Shown here: positions 13,902-22,617 of the stretch, piece after piece
Layout: every line of letters starts with the position of its first letter
Position numbering within the stretch: the first letter of the stretch is position 1
Assembly: GCA_021166835.1 (NCBI GenBank)
Contig: JAJPEN010000034.1
Coordinates: 1 to 64,000, forward strand
DNA length: 64,000 nt
Origin: Burkholderiaceae bacterium
GTDB lineage: Bacteria > Pseudomonadota > Gammaproteobacteria > Burkholderiales > Burkholderiaceae
Direction of reading: 5' to 3'
Made by a program: the position numbers and the translations under genes
The notes under the pieces: model-generated
Told to the model about the DNA's origin: nothing
Database searches by the model: none
Seen by the model: the letters and a program-made list of their open reading frames with translations, nothing else

Positions 13902-14741
13902 ATGGCGAAACTGCTCGGCTCGGTCATGACCTCGCACGTTCCGGCGATCGGACGCGCGATCTCGCAGCGGCTGCACGACGAACCGTACTGGAAGCCGTTC
14001 TTCGCCGGCTACCCGCCGGTGCGCGACTGGCTCGCCTCGGCGCGCCCCGACACCGTGGTCGTCGTCTCGAACGACCACGGGCTGAACTTCTTCCTCGACA
14101 AGATGCCCACCTTCGCGGTCGGCGCGGCGCCCGAGTACCGCACGGCCGACGAGGGCTGGGGCATCCCGGCGCTGCCCTATTTTCCCGGCGACCTCGATCT
14201 GTCGTGGCACCTGATCGAGTCGCTGATCGCCGACGAGTTCGACATCGTCAGCTGCCAGGAGATGTTCGTCGACCACGGCATCGCGCTGCCGATGGCGCTG
14301 CTGTGGCCCGGGCAGAACTGGCCGGTGCGCATCGTGCCGGTCATCGTCAACACGGTGCAGGCGCCGCTGCCGTCGGCCGCGCGCTGCTGGAAGCTCGGCG
14401 AATCGATCGGCCGCGCGATCGAGTCGTGGGACGCCGACCGGCGCGTCCTCGTCGTCGGCACCGGCGGGCTGTCGCACCAGCTCGACGGCGAGCGGGCGGG
14501 CTTCATCAACAAGGACTTCGACCTGAAGTTCCTGGACAGCCTCACCGCCGACCCGCAGATGGCCACGCGCTACTCGAACCGCGACCTCGTCGAGCTGACC
14601 GGCACCCAGGGCATCGAGCTGCTGATGTGGCTGGTCGCGCGCGCGACCATGCACGGACAGGTGCGGGAGGTGCACCGCAACTACCACATCCCGATCTCGA
14701 ACACGGCGGCGGGGCTGCTGCTGCTGGAGAACCTGGATTGA
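13902..14741 (+). CDS. second LigB-like extradiol dioxygenase catalytic subunit
   Basis: 279-residue LigB-superfamily catalytic subunit paired with the alpha subunit at 13552, two bases upstream. Metal-ligand regions are intact: MTSHVPAIG (His12), VVSNDHGLNFF, GTGGLSHQL and GTQGIELLMWL. It is closer to the short form of the family than the copy at 10508 and has no low-complexity insertion. A GGGAGGTGA site overlaps the upstream stop. Protocatechuate, gallate or another catechol acid could be the substrate. Confidence 0.85.
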   Translation: MAKLLGSVMTSHVPAIGRAISQRLHDEPYWKPFFAGYPPVRDWLASARPDTVVVVSNDHGLNFFLDKMPTFAVGAAPEYRTADEGWGIPALPYFPGDLDLSWHLIESLIADEFDIVSCQEMFVDHGIALPMALLWPGQNWPVRIVPVIVNTVQAPLPSAARCWKLGESIGRAIESWDADRRVLVVGTGGLSHQLDGERAGFINKDFDLKFLDSLTADPQMATRYSNRDLVELTGTQGIELLMWLVARATMHGQVREVHRNYHIPISNTAAGLLLLENLD

Positions 14742-14752
14742 CGTGGCGCCTC

Positions 14753-14775
14753 TTGTACGGCATTCTTCCGTACGA
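14753..14775. promoter_or_regulatory. candidate toxin-antitoxin operator
   Basis: Inverted repeat TTGTACGG-N7-CCGTACGA, 7 of 8 arm positions matching, ending 2 bases before the antitoxin start. TacA-type (DUF1778) antitoxins repress their own operon by binding such palindromes. Assignment is by position and symmetry. Confidence 0.5.
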
Positions 14776-14777
14776 GA

Positions 14778-15062
14778 ATGACGTCCATGAACGATTCCCC
14801 TGCCCGCCTCGACCTGCGACTGAATGCCGCCGACAAGGCCCGGATCACCCGGGCCGCAGCCATCCGCGGCGTTCCGGTGTCGACGTTCGTACGCGATACG
14901 GTGCTGCGGGAGGCCGACGCGATCACGGCAGTCGAGTTGGCCATCGGTCTATCCGCAGAGGAATCGCGTCGCTTCCTGGCTGCCGTGGACGAGCCGCTCG
15001 AACCCAACGCGCGCTTGAAGAAAGCGATGGACGAGGCCGCGAAACTCGTCCGCCCGCGCTGA
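14778..15062 (+). CDS. tacA: TacA-type (DUF1778) antitoxin
   Basis: 94-residue ribbon-helix-helix antitoxin. The N-terminal DLRLNAADKARITRAAAIRG matches the DUF1778 DNA-binding segment; the C-terminal part (FLAAVDEPLEPNARLKKAMD) is the usual toxin-neutralising tail. ATG at 14778 or 14787 (four codons in) are both possible. The GNAT toxin follows after 9 bases. The cassette sits at the right end of the lig block, next to hslU, where mobile stabilisation modules often land. Confidence 0.88.
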   Translation: MTSMNDSPARLDLRLNAADKARITRAAAIRGVPVSTFVRDTVLREADAITAVELAIGLSAEESRRFLAAVDEPLEPNARLKKAMDEAAKLVRPR

Positions 15063-15071
15063 ACGCGCCGC

Positions 15072-15563
15072 GTGGCGCTGCACTTCGTCCTGCTCGACGG
15101 CCGCCTGCACGATCGGGCCGCCTTCTCCTGCGGGATTGCGCCGCTGGACGCTTATCTGCGACTGCAGGCCGGCCAACATCAGCGCGACGGCATCGCCACC
15201 ACGCACGTACTGGCCGACGACCAGGAGCCGTCGCGGATCCTCGGCTATTGCAGCCTGGCTGCGGCGCAACTCCATCTTCACGACCTGCAGCCTGCTGACC
15301 GTCGGCGTCTGCCCTCGTACCCGATACCCGCGTTGCGCATCGGCCGCCTGGCCGTGTCGGCCGATGCGCGAGGCAAAGGCTACGGTCGTCTGCTGCTCGG
15401 TCACGCCGCCAACCGGGCCGTCGCTCTGCGCGAGACACTCGGCGTGCGCGTGCTGCTCGTGGATGCCAAGGACGAACGCGCAGCGGCGTTCTATGCGGCG
15501 TTCGGCTTTCGCCCGACGAGCGATGCCGCGATGACGTTGTATCTGCCGATCGGACGCGGTTAG
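15072..15563 (+). CDS. tacT: TacT-type GNAT acetyltransferase toxin
   Basis: 163-residue GNAT-fold protein. In this family the toxin acetylates the amino group of aminoacyl-tRNAs and stops translation. The N-terminus has FSCGIAPLDAYLRLQAGQH, typical of TacT; the acetyl-CoA loop is SADARGKGYGRLLLGHA and the C-terminal AAAFYAAFGF(R)PT holds the conserved Tyr. The start is GTG (15072-15074). It ends 8 bases before the convergent hslU stop. Pairing with the DUF1778 antitoxin supports the call. Confidence 0.88.
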   Translation: MALHFVLLDGRLHDRAAFSCGIAPLDAYLRLQAGQHQRDGIATTHVLADDQEPSRILGYCSLAAAQLHLHDLQPADRRRLPSYPIPALRIGRLAVSADARGKGYGRLLLGHAANRAVALRETLGVRVLLVDAKDERAAAFYAAFGFRPTSDAAMTLYLPIGRG

Positions 15564-15571
15564 CCAGTGTC

Positions 15572-16903
15572 CTAGAGGATGTAGCGCGCCAGATCCTCGC
15601 TCTTCGCCAGCGTGCCGAGCCTGCCGTCGACGAACGCGGCGTCGATCACCACCGTCTCGCCGCCTCGGCGCGTCGCCTCGAAGGAGATCTCCTCGAGCAG
15701 CTTCTCCATCACGGTGGAGAGCCGGCGCGCGCCGATGTTCTCGGTCTTCTCGTTCACCGACGAGGCGATCTCGGCCAGCCTGCGCACGCCGTCGGGCTCG
15801 AAGCGCAGTTGCACCCCTTCGGTGGCGAGCAGCGCCTCGTACTGCTTGGTGAGGCTCGCGTCGGTGTCGACCAGGATGCGAACGAAGTCGTCGGCCGACA
15901 GCGAAGCCAGCTCGACGCGGATCGGCAGCCGCCCCTGCAGCTCGGGAACGAGGTCGGACGGGCGCGACAGATGGAAGGCGCCCGAGGCGATGAACAGGAT
16001 GTGGTCGGTGCGCACGACGCCGTAGCGCGTGTTCACCGCCGTTCCCTCGACCAGCGGCAGCAGGTCGCGCTGCACGCCCTGGCGCGAGACGTCGGCGCCG
16101 TGCATCTCACCGCGCGAAGCGACCTTGTCGATCTCGTCGATGAAGACGATGCCGTTCTGCTCGACGTTGGCGATCGCCTGCGCCTTGATCGCATCGTCGT
16201 CGACCAGCTTGGCCGCTTCCTCGTCGGCGAGCAGCTTCATCGCGTCGCGGATGCGCAGCTTGCGCGGCTTGCGGCGACCCGGCAGGTTCGAGAACAGCGA
16301 CTGCAGCTGCTGGGTCATCTCCTCCATGCCGGCCGGCCCCATCAATTCCATCGTCGGCAGCGGCGTGGAGAGCTCGATCTCGATCTCCTTGTCGTCGAGT
16401 TCGCCCTCGCGCAGCTTCTTGCGGAACTTCTGCCGCGTGGCCGAGTCGGCCGGCTCGCCCGACTCGCTGGTGAAGCCCACGGTGCGCGGCGGCGGCAGCA
16501 GCGCATCGAGCACGCGGTCTTCCGCCGCATCGAGCGCGCGCTGGCGGAACTTCGCCGTTTCCTGCTCGCGTGTCTGCTTGACGGCGATCTCGGCGAGGTC
16601 GCGGATGATCGTGTCGACGTCGCGCCCGACGTAGCCCACCTCGGTGAACTTCGTCGCCTCGACCTTGATGAAGGGCGCATTCGCCAGGCGCGCCAGGCGC
16701 CGCGCGATCTCGGTCTTGCCCACGCCGGTCGGGCCGATCATCAGGATGTTCTTCGGCGTGATCTCCTGGCGCAGCGGCTCGGCCACCTGCTGGCGACGCC
16801 AGCGATTGCGCAATGCGATCGCCACCGCGCGCTTGGCGGCATCCTGGCCGACGATATGCTTGTCCAGCTCGGAGACGATCTCCGACGGGGTCATCTGGGT
16901 CAT
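15572..16903 (-). CDS. hslU: ATPase subunit HslU of the HslUV (ClpYQ) protease
   Basis: 443-residue AAA+ unfoldase that feeds substrates into HslV. Walker A is GPTGVGKT (residues 57-64), the pore loop is GYVGRD (90-95), Walker B is IVFIDEIDK, and the I-domain lies between. The C-terminus ends in the canonical LARYIL that docks into HslV. I start at the ATG at 16901-16903 because [18 protein letters not shown] then aligns with the E. coli N-terminus; a GTG 21 bases upstream is possible. hslV lies upstream on the same strand with a 28-bp gap. Confidence 0.96.
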   Translation of the reverse strand: MTQMTPSEIVSELDKHIVGQDAAKRAVAIALRNRWRRQQVAEPLRQEITPKNILMIGPTGVGKTEIARRLARLANAPFIKVEATKFTEVGYVGRDVDTIIRDLAEIAVKQTREQETAKFRQRALDAAEDRVLDALLPPPRTVGFTSESGEPADSATRQKFRKKLREGELDDKEIEIELSTPLPTMELMGPAGMEEMTQQLQSLFSNLPGRRKPRKLRIRDAMKLLADEEAAKLVDDDAIKAQAIANVEQNGIVFIDEIDKVASRGEMHGADVSRQGVQRDLLPLVEGTAVNTRYGVVRTDHILFIASGAFHLSRPSDLVPELQGRLPIRVELASLSADDFVRILVDTDASLTKQYEALLATEGVQLRFEPDGVRRLAEIASSVNEKTENIGARRLSTVMEKLLEEISFEATRRGGETVVIDAAFVDGRLGTLAKSEDLARYIL

Positions 16904-16931
16904 CGTGTATGGAGCGAAACGCACGGCCGGA

Positions 16932-17468
16932 TCAGCCGAGCGTCTCGACGGTGTGCTGCTGGTTGGTGTAGATGCACAGCTCCGCGGCGATGGCGAGCGA
17001 CTTTCGCACCACCGTCTCGGCGTCCAGCTCGGTGTTCTCGAGCAGCGCGAGCGCGGCCGACTGCGCGTACGGGCCGCCGCTGCCGATCGCGACCAGGCCG
17101 CGTTCGGGCTCGAGCACGTCGCCGTTGCCGGTGAGAATCAGCGAGGCGTCGCGGTCGGCCACCGCCAGCATCGCCTCGAGTCGACGCAACATGCGGTCGG
17201 TGCGCCAGTCCTTCGCCAGCTCGACCGCCGCGCGCACGAGGTGGCCCGAATGCTTCTCGAGCTTGGCCTCGAAGCGTTCGAACAGCGTGAAGGCGTCGGC
17301 CGTGCCGCCGGCGAAGCCGGCCAGCACGCGGCCGTCGTGCAGCCGGCGCACCTTGCGTGCGCCCGCCTTGACGATGACCGAACCGAGGGTGACCTGTCCG
17401 TCGCCGCCCAGCGCGACCTGCGAGCCGCGTCGCACCGAGACGATCGTAGTACCGTGGAACTGTTCCAT
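16932..17468 (-). CDS. hslV: HslV peptidase subunit of the HslUV protease
   Basis: 178-residue proteasome-related threonine protease. The N-terminus reads MEQFHG then TTIVSVRRG: a short six-residue propeptide precedes the catalytic Thr, unlike E. coli where only Met is removed. GGDGQVTLG and the later [15 protein letters not shown] are conserved. The ATG at 17466-17468 was chosen because the family's conserved start lies there; an upstream extension in frame is not conserved. It forms an operon with hslU. Confidence 0.95.
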   Translation of the reverse strand: MEQFHGTTIVSVRRGSQVALGGDGQVTLGSVIVKAGARKVRRLHDGRVLAGFAGGTADAFTLFERFEAKLEKHSGHLVRAAVELAKDWRTDRMLRRLEAMLAVADRDASLILTGNGDVLEPERGLVAIGSGGPYAQSAALALLENTELDAETVVRKSLAIAAELCIYTNQQHTVETLG

Positions 17469-17573
17469 GCGAGTCGATATGAGGCCGTTTCCGGCCGCCA
17501 CAAGACCCGGGAGTGTAGGGCCGCGTCCGCGGCGGGGTCGCCGCGGCGAACCGCGCGAACCGCAGCCGGAGCC

Positions 17574-18968
17574 CTAGACCTTCCGGCGCCGGATCTCGGC
17601 CAGGTCGTGGATGCCCATGACGAGCATCAGCGCGTAGACGAGGTAGTTCGGCTCGACGAAGAGCACCTGCCGGCCTGCCGAGCGCATCGTGGCCACCTCG
17701 TTGAGCAGATCGCCGGCGGCGACGAATTCCATGCGGCGCAGCGAGCGGCAATCGACGACGACGTCGCCCCGCCCGGAAGCGAAGCCGCGCAGCGCCTGCA
17801 GTTCGTCCTGCATCCGCCCGAGCACGTCGCCCTGCAGTACGAAGGCGCCGTTCGGCGCGGAAGGCAGGCGCGCGAGCGCCGGGGCCGGCGCCGGCTGTCC
17901 GGAAGCGCCGGGCCCGACCAACGCCGGCGCCTGCCCCTGCCCGTCAGACTCCTGCGGGCCGGCCAGGCGGAACGAAGCCGCGGGCGGCTCCCACGAGGGC
18001 GGCGATACCTCGTAGGTGACGCAATATTCGATGCCGAGATCGTCGAAGTCCTGCTGCCGGCCGAGCAGGCGCAGCGACTGCAGCGCCAGCATCCAGCACG
18101 CGTCCGAGGGGTCGCGGCGACCGGGCTCGATGGACGTTCGTGCCAGCGCGAACAAGCGCTCGGCGCCGTGAATCGTCAGCCCCACGCGGGCGCGCTCGAC
18201 GCGCGCGAGCAACGCCAGCAGCGCCTGCGCGCCGTCCGCGTCCAGCGACGCTGCCTGCGAGCAGTCGAGCAGCGCATCGCCGTCGGCGTGCTCGGCGAAG
18301 CTGCGCGCGCGTTCGGCGATCGATGCATCGATCGCGCCCGACATGGACAACGAGCGGGACGAAGGCGCGGGCGTTGCCCTGGGCGCCGCGCCGGCGGGCA
18401 CATGCGCGTCGGACAGCGCGTCGCTCCACCCGGGCGGGGACGATTCGAAGCGCGCCGCGTACTGCAAGGCGAGAGCGTCGAAGCCGGTGCGATCGCCGAC
18501 GCACTGATGCAGGTCGAGCAGCATCAGCCAGGCGAGCATGCGGAATCCGCCCAGCTCGGGGTCGTCCAGTGACTGGCGCAGGACCAGCGCGGCCGGTTGC
18601 GTCTGTCCGTTCGAGTACAGGATCGCCGCCTCTTCGAGGATCGGCGGCAGGGCCGGACCGGTGACGTCGATCGCCATCGCATCGGCGGCATCGCCGAGCA
18701 CCAGCGAGGTGCCGCCTTCCACCGGGGCGCCCGCCTTCGCTTCGAGCGCGCCACCCACGGCCGGCTTGGTCGGCAGCGACGACTGACCGGCGCGCGCGAC
18801 CGCCTCGGCGGCGATCATCTCCGATTCGATCTGGTCGATCTTCTCCTTGGTACGGCGCGCCGCCTCGCGCTGCGCGGCGAGCGTCGGCGCCGCGGCGGCG
18901 CCGCGCGGAGCGAGCGGATCCTTCCTGGAGTCGAGCTTGTCTTTTCGGCTGAACAGGGAAAAGACCAC
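17574..18968 (-). CDS. STAS-domain protein of unknown role
   Basis: 464-residue protein. The start is a GTG (18966-18968) with a GGAAGG ribosome site upstream. The N-terminus (VVFSLFSRKDKLD) is followed by a charged helix, a region with repeat-like tetratricopeptide character (ILYSNGQTQPAALVLRQSL), and two segments resembling sulphate-transporter/anti-sigma antagonist (STAS) folds: one near residues 255-310 and one at the C-terminus (GDVVVDCRSLRRMEFVAAGD, then SAGRQVLFVEPNYLVYALM). Such proteins occur beside hslV in betaproteobacteria but I cannot assign a function. The serine typical of a phosphorylated STAS site is not obvious. Confidence 0.6.
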   Translation of the reverse strand: MVFSLFSRKDKLDSRKDPLAPRGAAAAPTLAAQREAARRTKEKIDQIESEMIAAEAVARAGQSSLPTKPAVGGALEAKAGAPVEGGTSLVLGDAADAMAIDVTGPALPPILEEAAILYSNGQTQPAALVLRQSLDDPELGGFRMLAWLMLLDLHQCVGDRTGFDALALQYAARFESSPPGWSDALSDAHVPAGAAPRATPAPSSRSLSMSGAIDASIAERARSFAEHADGDALLDCSQAASLDADGAQALLALLARVERARVGLTIHGAERLFALARTSIEPGRRDPSDACWMLALQSLRLLGRQQDFDDLGIEYCVTYEVSPPSWEPPAASFRLAGPQESDGQGQAPALVGPGASGQPAPAPALARLPSAPNGAFVLQGDVLGRMQDELQALRGFASGRGDVVVDCRSLRRMEFVAAGDLLNEVATMRSAGRQVLFVEPNYLVYALMLVMGIHDLAEIRRRKV

Positions 18969-19170
18969 GGCGCCTTCCGATGCGGGAGCGGAAAACCCGG
19001 CGTCGAAGACGAGCTTCGAGCGCGGGGATGCCGATCCAGCATAGCACCGGGGTTCGCGCCGCAAACGCGCGGCGGCGGCCGCGCGTCGGGGACAGAAGGC
19101 CTGCGGTCGGCCGGCGGCGACGGCCGTTCGAACCGGCCGGCGACCCGTTGCCGCGCGGCCCGTCCGGCGA

Positions 19171-19599
19171 TCAGTCGCCGTACAGCTTCTGGCGCAGCTC
19201 GCGCCGCTCCTGGGCTTCGAGCGACAAGGTGGCGGTGGGACGGGCGAGCAGGCGCGGGATGCCGATCGGCTCCCCGGTTTCCTCGCAGTAGCCGTAATCG
19301 CCGCTGTCGATGCGCGCCAGCGCCTGCTGCACCTTCTTCAGCAGCTTGCGCTCGCGATCGCGCGTGCGCAGCTCGAGCGCGTGCTCTTCCTCGATCGTCG
19401 CCCGGTCGGCGGGGTCGGGCACGACCACCGTCTCGCGCAGGTTCTCGGTGGTTTCGTCCGCATTGGCCAGGATGTCGCGCTCGATCTGCTGCAGCCGGTC
19501 GCGAAAGAAGGCCAGCTGCGCGTCGTTCATGTAGTCGGACTCGGGCATCCTCAGCAGTTCTGCCTCGGTGGGAATTCTCTTTTCCTTCGTCGCTGCCAT
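19171..19599 (-). CDS. dksA: RNA polymerase-binding transcription factor DksA (cysteine-poor form)
   Basis: 142-residue DksA. It binds the secondary channel of RNA polymerase and, with ppGpp, adjusts rRNA and amino-acid promoters. The coiled-coil tip DPADRA (residues 62-67) keeps the two Asp residues and the Ala needed for activity. The zinc finger is degenerate: of the four ligand positions only C105 is Cys, the others being T108, S126 and A129, with the normal 18-residue spacing. The fold is therefore likely stable without zinc, as described for DksA2-type and alphaproteobacterial proteins. A COG0523 GTPase lies upstream. Confidence 0.93.
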   Translation of the reverse strand: MAATKEKRIPTEAELLRMPESDYMNDAQLAFFRDRLQQIERDILANADETTENLRETVVVPDPADRATIEEEHALELRTRDRERKLLKKVQQALARIDSGDYGYCEETGEPIGIPRLLARPTATLSLEAQERRELRQKLYGD

Positions 19600-19712
19600 G
19601 ATGTCTCTGCCTGCGCCACGCGGAGCGCCTTGGTTGCTTCAGGAAACCGGGATGCGGAAACCCGGCGCGTGCCCGCGACGCGCTCCCGCGCGGTGCTGCG
19701 AGCCGAAAGAGC

Positions 19713-19732
19713 CGGCTCCGGAGGCGGAGCCG
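19713..19732 (-). terminator. candidate intrinsic terminator after the COG0523 GTPase gene
   Basis: Perfect 8-bp stem CGGCTCCG / CGGAGCCG with a 4-base loop, 8 bases after the GTPase stop, followed on the minus strand by GCTCTTTC. The U-run is short, so termination strength is uncertain. Confidence 0.45.
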
Positions 19733-19739
19733 CGGGGGA

Positions 19740-20717
19740 TCATGCCAGACATTGCTCGAGGCCTTTCACGATGGTGTCCTGCGGCAGGTTTCGCCCGATG
19801 AAAACCATCCGGCTGCCGCGCTTCTCGCCCGGCTGCCAGCGCCGCCCTGCGTCGGCGCCCATCATCATGTGTACGCCCTGGAATACCGTCTGGCGATCCG
19901 AGCCCTTCATGAAAAGGACGCCTTTATACCGCAAGAGGTCGGGACCGTAAACCTGGATGACGCCGGAGAGGAAGTCCTCGAGCTTCACCGGATCGAAGGC
20001 CTTCGACGAGCGGAAGACGAAGGACGATACCGCGTCGTCGTGCGAGTGCTCGTCGTTCTCGAGGAACGCGGGATCGACCTCGAGCACGGCGTTGAGATTG
20101 AAGCCGCGGATGTCGAGGATCTGGTCGATCGGCGCATCACCGAAATGCACCGGGCGCACCGGAGCCCGCGGATTCATGCGCCGCAGCCGCGCCGTGAGCC
20201 GCTCGCGCGTCGCCTCGTCGACGAGGTCGGTTTTCGACAGCAGGATGCGGTCGGCGAAGCCGACCTGCTCCTGCGCTTCGCGGTGCTCGTCGAGCTGGCG
20301 CTCGCCGTGATGCGCGTCGACGACCGTGATGACGGCGTCGAGCAGGTAATGGTCGGCGACGTCGTCTTCGACGAAGAAGGTCTGCGCCACCGGGCCGGGG
20401 TCGGCCATTCCGGTGGTTTCGATGACGACGCGTTCGAAGGCCAGTTCGCCGGCCTCGCGCCGGCGGCGCAGGTCGCTGAGGATGCGGACGAGGTCGCCGC
20501 GCACCGTGCAGCAGATGCAGCCGTTGTTCATCTCGACGATCTGCTCGTCGCGCTCCTGCAGCAGCAGATCGTTGTCGACGCCCTCCTCGCCGAACTCGTT
20601 CTCGATGACCGCGATCCGGTGGCCGTGCTGCTCCTTCAGGATCCGGTTCAGCAGCGTGGTCTTCCCGCTGCCGAGAAACCCCGTGAGGATGGTCACCGGG
20701 ACCTGCCTGTTCGCCAT
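19740..20717 (-). CDS. COG0523/CobW-family metal-chaperone GTPase
   Basis: 325-residue G3E-family GTPase. Walker A is GFLGSGKTT (residues 13-21 region), switch elements NEFGEEG, the metal-binding NNGCICC (CxCC motif), ETTGMADPG and SKTDL (NKxD equivalent) are all present, plus a His-rich DEHSHDD insert before the C-terminal CobW domain. Such proteins hand zinc or another metal to client enzymes. ATG at 20715-20717 with AGGAG upstream. Placement next to a zinc-independent DksA is suggestive but in related genomes the two are neighbours regardless. Confidence 0.9.
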   Translation of the reverse strand: MANRQVPVTILTGFLGSGKTTLLNRILKEQHGHRIAVIENEFGEEGVDNDLLLQERDEQIVEMNNGCICCTVRGDLVRILSDLRRRREAGELAFERVVIETTGMADPGPVAQTFFVEDDVADHYLLDAVITVVDAHHGERQLDEHREAQEQVGFADRILLSKTDLVDEATRERLTARLRRMNPRAPVRPVHFGDAPIDQILDIRGFNLNAVLEVDPAFLENDEHSHDDAVSSFVFRSSKAFDPVKLEDFLSGVIQVYGPDLLRYKGVLFMKGSDRQTVFQGVHMMMGADAGRRWQPGEKRGSRMVFIGRNLPQDTIVKGLEQCLA

Positions 20718-20785
20718 CGCGACACTACTCCTTCGTCTACCGGTTCGCGGCAGGAAGAATGGGCGCCGCGCACCGGGGAGGGCGA

Positions 20786-20813
20786 AGTGTACAGCCGATC
20801 CCGCAAGCGCAAC
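20786..20813 (-). promoter_or_regulatory. candidate promoter for the COG0523 GTPase gene
   Basis: On the minus strand a -10-like TACACT lies 16 bases after GTTGCG, within the 185-bp gap that precedes the GTPase start. No other good sigma-70 match was seen in this gap. Confidence 0.35.
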
Positions 20814-20902
20814 CGATACCCGCCAGGAGAGCGGGAATCGGCACCGGGCGGCCGGATTGGACATCATGGTCGCCCGCGTCCTGGCAGGCGACCACATGGT
20901 GT

Positions 20903-21925
20903 CTAACCGCGGCGGCGCGCGCGCGGATGAGCGGCGTCGTAGACGGCGGCGAGCCGCTGGAAGTCGAGCGACGTATAGATCTGCGTCGTGGAGATGCTCG
21001 CGTGCCCGAGCAGTTCCTGCACCGCGCGCAGATCGCCGCTCGACTGCAGCAGATGGCTGGCGAAGGAATGGCGCAACACGTGCGGATGCACGTTCGCCGG
21101 AATGCCGCGCAGCAGCGCGCGTCGCTTCAGGCGCAGCTGCACGGTGCGCGGCGAGATGCGCGCGCCGCGCGCGCCGAGGAACAGCGCGCGCTCGTCGCAG
21201 CCGGGGTGCAGCGCGCGCCAGTCGGCGCGAAGCGCGAGCCAGCGTTCGAGCGCCGCGCGCGCGGCGCTGCCCACCGGCACCGTTCGCCGGCGCCTGCCCT
21301 TGCCCAGCACGGTCGCCTCGGCTTCGTCGAGGTCGATCCAGCCGATCGACGCCGGCGGTCCGGCGAAATGGCGCACGTCGAGCCAGACCAGCTCGGACAG
21401 GCGCAGCCCCGAGGAATAGAAGAGCTCGGCGATCGCGTCGTCGCGCACGGTCGAGAAGACGTCTTCATCGCCCTCGGCCTGCGCCGGCGCCTGCACCAGT
21501 CGCACCGCGAGGTCGGGCGCGAGCGCCTTGGGCAGCCGCCGGGGGGCGCGCGGCGCGCGCAGGCCGCGTGCCGGATTCGCGCGTGTGAGCCCTTCCGACG
21601 CGAGCCAGTCGAAGAAGCCGCGCCACGCCGACAGGCGGCGCGCGATCGTGCGGGCGGACAGCCCTTGGCGCGCGCTCGCGGCGATCCATCGACGCAGGTC
21701 CTGCTGTCCGAGTGCGTCCCAGCGGGGCTCGGTGGCGCCGCTGTCGCCACCGTCGCCGCTGTCGCTGCCATGGCCGACCGAGCGGCCGTCGTGGCTCCGG
21801 GCGCCGTCTTCGGCAAGCGACGCCAGCGCCGCCAGGTCGATCCTATAGCTCCCGATCGTGTGCGGCGAACAGCCGCGTTCGCCGGCGAGCAGCGCGAGAT
21901 ACCGCTGGATCGCCGGCGTCGTCAC
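20903..21925 (-). CDS. xerC: tyrosine recombinase XerC
   Basis: 340-residue site-specific recombinase that with XerD resolves chromosome dimers at dif. N-terminal SAM-like DNA-binding domain (AIQRYLALLAGERGCSPHTI), then catalytic domain with Arg in SSGLRLSELVWL, Lys in GKGRRRRTVP, HVLRHSF (His and Arg), LGHASIS (His) and the nucleophile in TTQIYT. It is longer than typical XerC (about 300) because of a Gly/Ser/Asp-rich insert (about residues 44-66) within the N-terminal domain. Order xerC-DUF484-dapF matches other proteobacteria. Confidence 0.92.
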   Translation of the reverse strand: MTTPAIQRYLALLAGERGCSPHTIGSYRIDLAALASLAEDGARSHDGRSVGHGSDSGDGGDSGATEPRWDALGQQDLRRWIAASARQGLSARTIARRLSAWRGFFDWLASEGLTRANPARGLRAPRAPRRLPKALAPDLAVRLVQAPAQAEGDEDVFSTVRDDAIAELFYSSGLRLSELVWLDVRHFAGPPASIGWIDLDEAEATVLGKGRRRRTVPVGSAARAALERWLALRADWRALHPGCDERALFLGARGARISPRTVQLRLKRRALLRGIPANVHPHVLRHSFASHLLQSSGDLRAVQELLGHASISTTQIYTSLDFQRLAAVYDAAHPRARRRG

Positions 21926-21932
21926 GGCGAAG

Positions 21933-22607
21933 CTATTCGGCCAGGCGCGACAGTGCCGCGCCGGCGGTTCCGGCGATCCGCTCGAGGAACGCCGTCCCCA
22001 TGCCGGAGTGGAAGCGCTCCGGATCGGAGGAGCCGAGCACGACCAGGCCGAAGGCCTTCGGATCGACTCCCTTGCGCAGCGGCAACAACGCGATCGAATG
22101 CGTAGACGCGCCTCCGTCGGGCAGCCAGGTGGCCGCGTGGAAATCGGAGTTCGGCCCGCAGAACGGCTGCTTCATGCTGTTGGCCAGCGTGATCGCGTCG
22201 ACCGCCACCGGTTGTGCCCACTCGAGCCCGAGGTAGTCGTCGCGCAGCCCCCACAGCCGCATCGCCACCTGCGGCACCGCGAAGATCGTGCGCAGCCCGT
22301 CGACGACGATCTCGGGCAGGCGCTGCGGCTCGGCGGCGAGCAGCAGCTGCCGCGTCCAGCGATGCAGCTTCTCGGCGATCGCGTCGTTCTCCTGTCCGAT
22401 GCGCACCAGCTCGGAGAGCTTCATCTCGTGCGCGCGCAGCTTCTCGCGCAGCACCTCGAGCTGGCGCTCGTGCAGCGAGATCGCGCGCCCGCCGTGCGGA
22501 TGCGGAACGGTGATCGACGCGAGCAGCTCGACGTACGACTCGAAGAAATCGGGGTTCTCGTGCAGGTAGTGCGCGACGTCGTCGGCGTCGCAGGAGTTTC
22601 GCGTCAT
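21933..22607 (-). CDS. DUF484 family protein
   Basis: 224-residue GAF-like DUF484 protein, found between dapF and xerC in most proteobacteria. Features: the N-terminal DDVAHYLHENPDFFESYVEL, HPHGGRAISLHERQLEVLRE and a central long helix, then a GAF-like domain with LPLRKGVDPKAFGLVVLGSSDPERF. It is 7 bases upstream of xerC and 10 bases downstream of dapF, consistent with an operon. Function is not established. Confidence 0.88.
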   Translation of the reverse strand: MTRNSCDADDVAHYLHENPDFFESYVELLASITVPHPHGGRAISLHERQLEVLREKLRAHEMKLSELVRIGQENDAIAEKLHRWTRQLLLAAEPQRLPEIVVDGLRTIFAVPQVAMRLWGLRDDYLGLEWAQPVAVDAITLANSMKQPFCGPNSDFHAATWLPDGGASTHSIALLPLRKGVDPKAFGLVVLGSSDPERFHSGMGTAFLERIAGTAGAALSRLAE

Positions 22608-22617
22608 TCGCAGTCCG

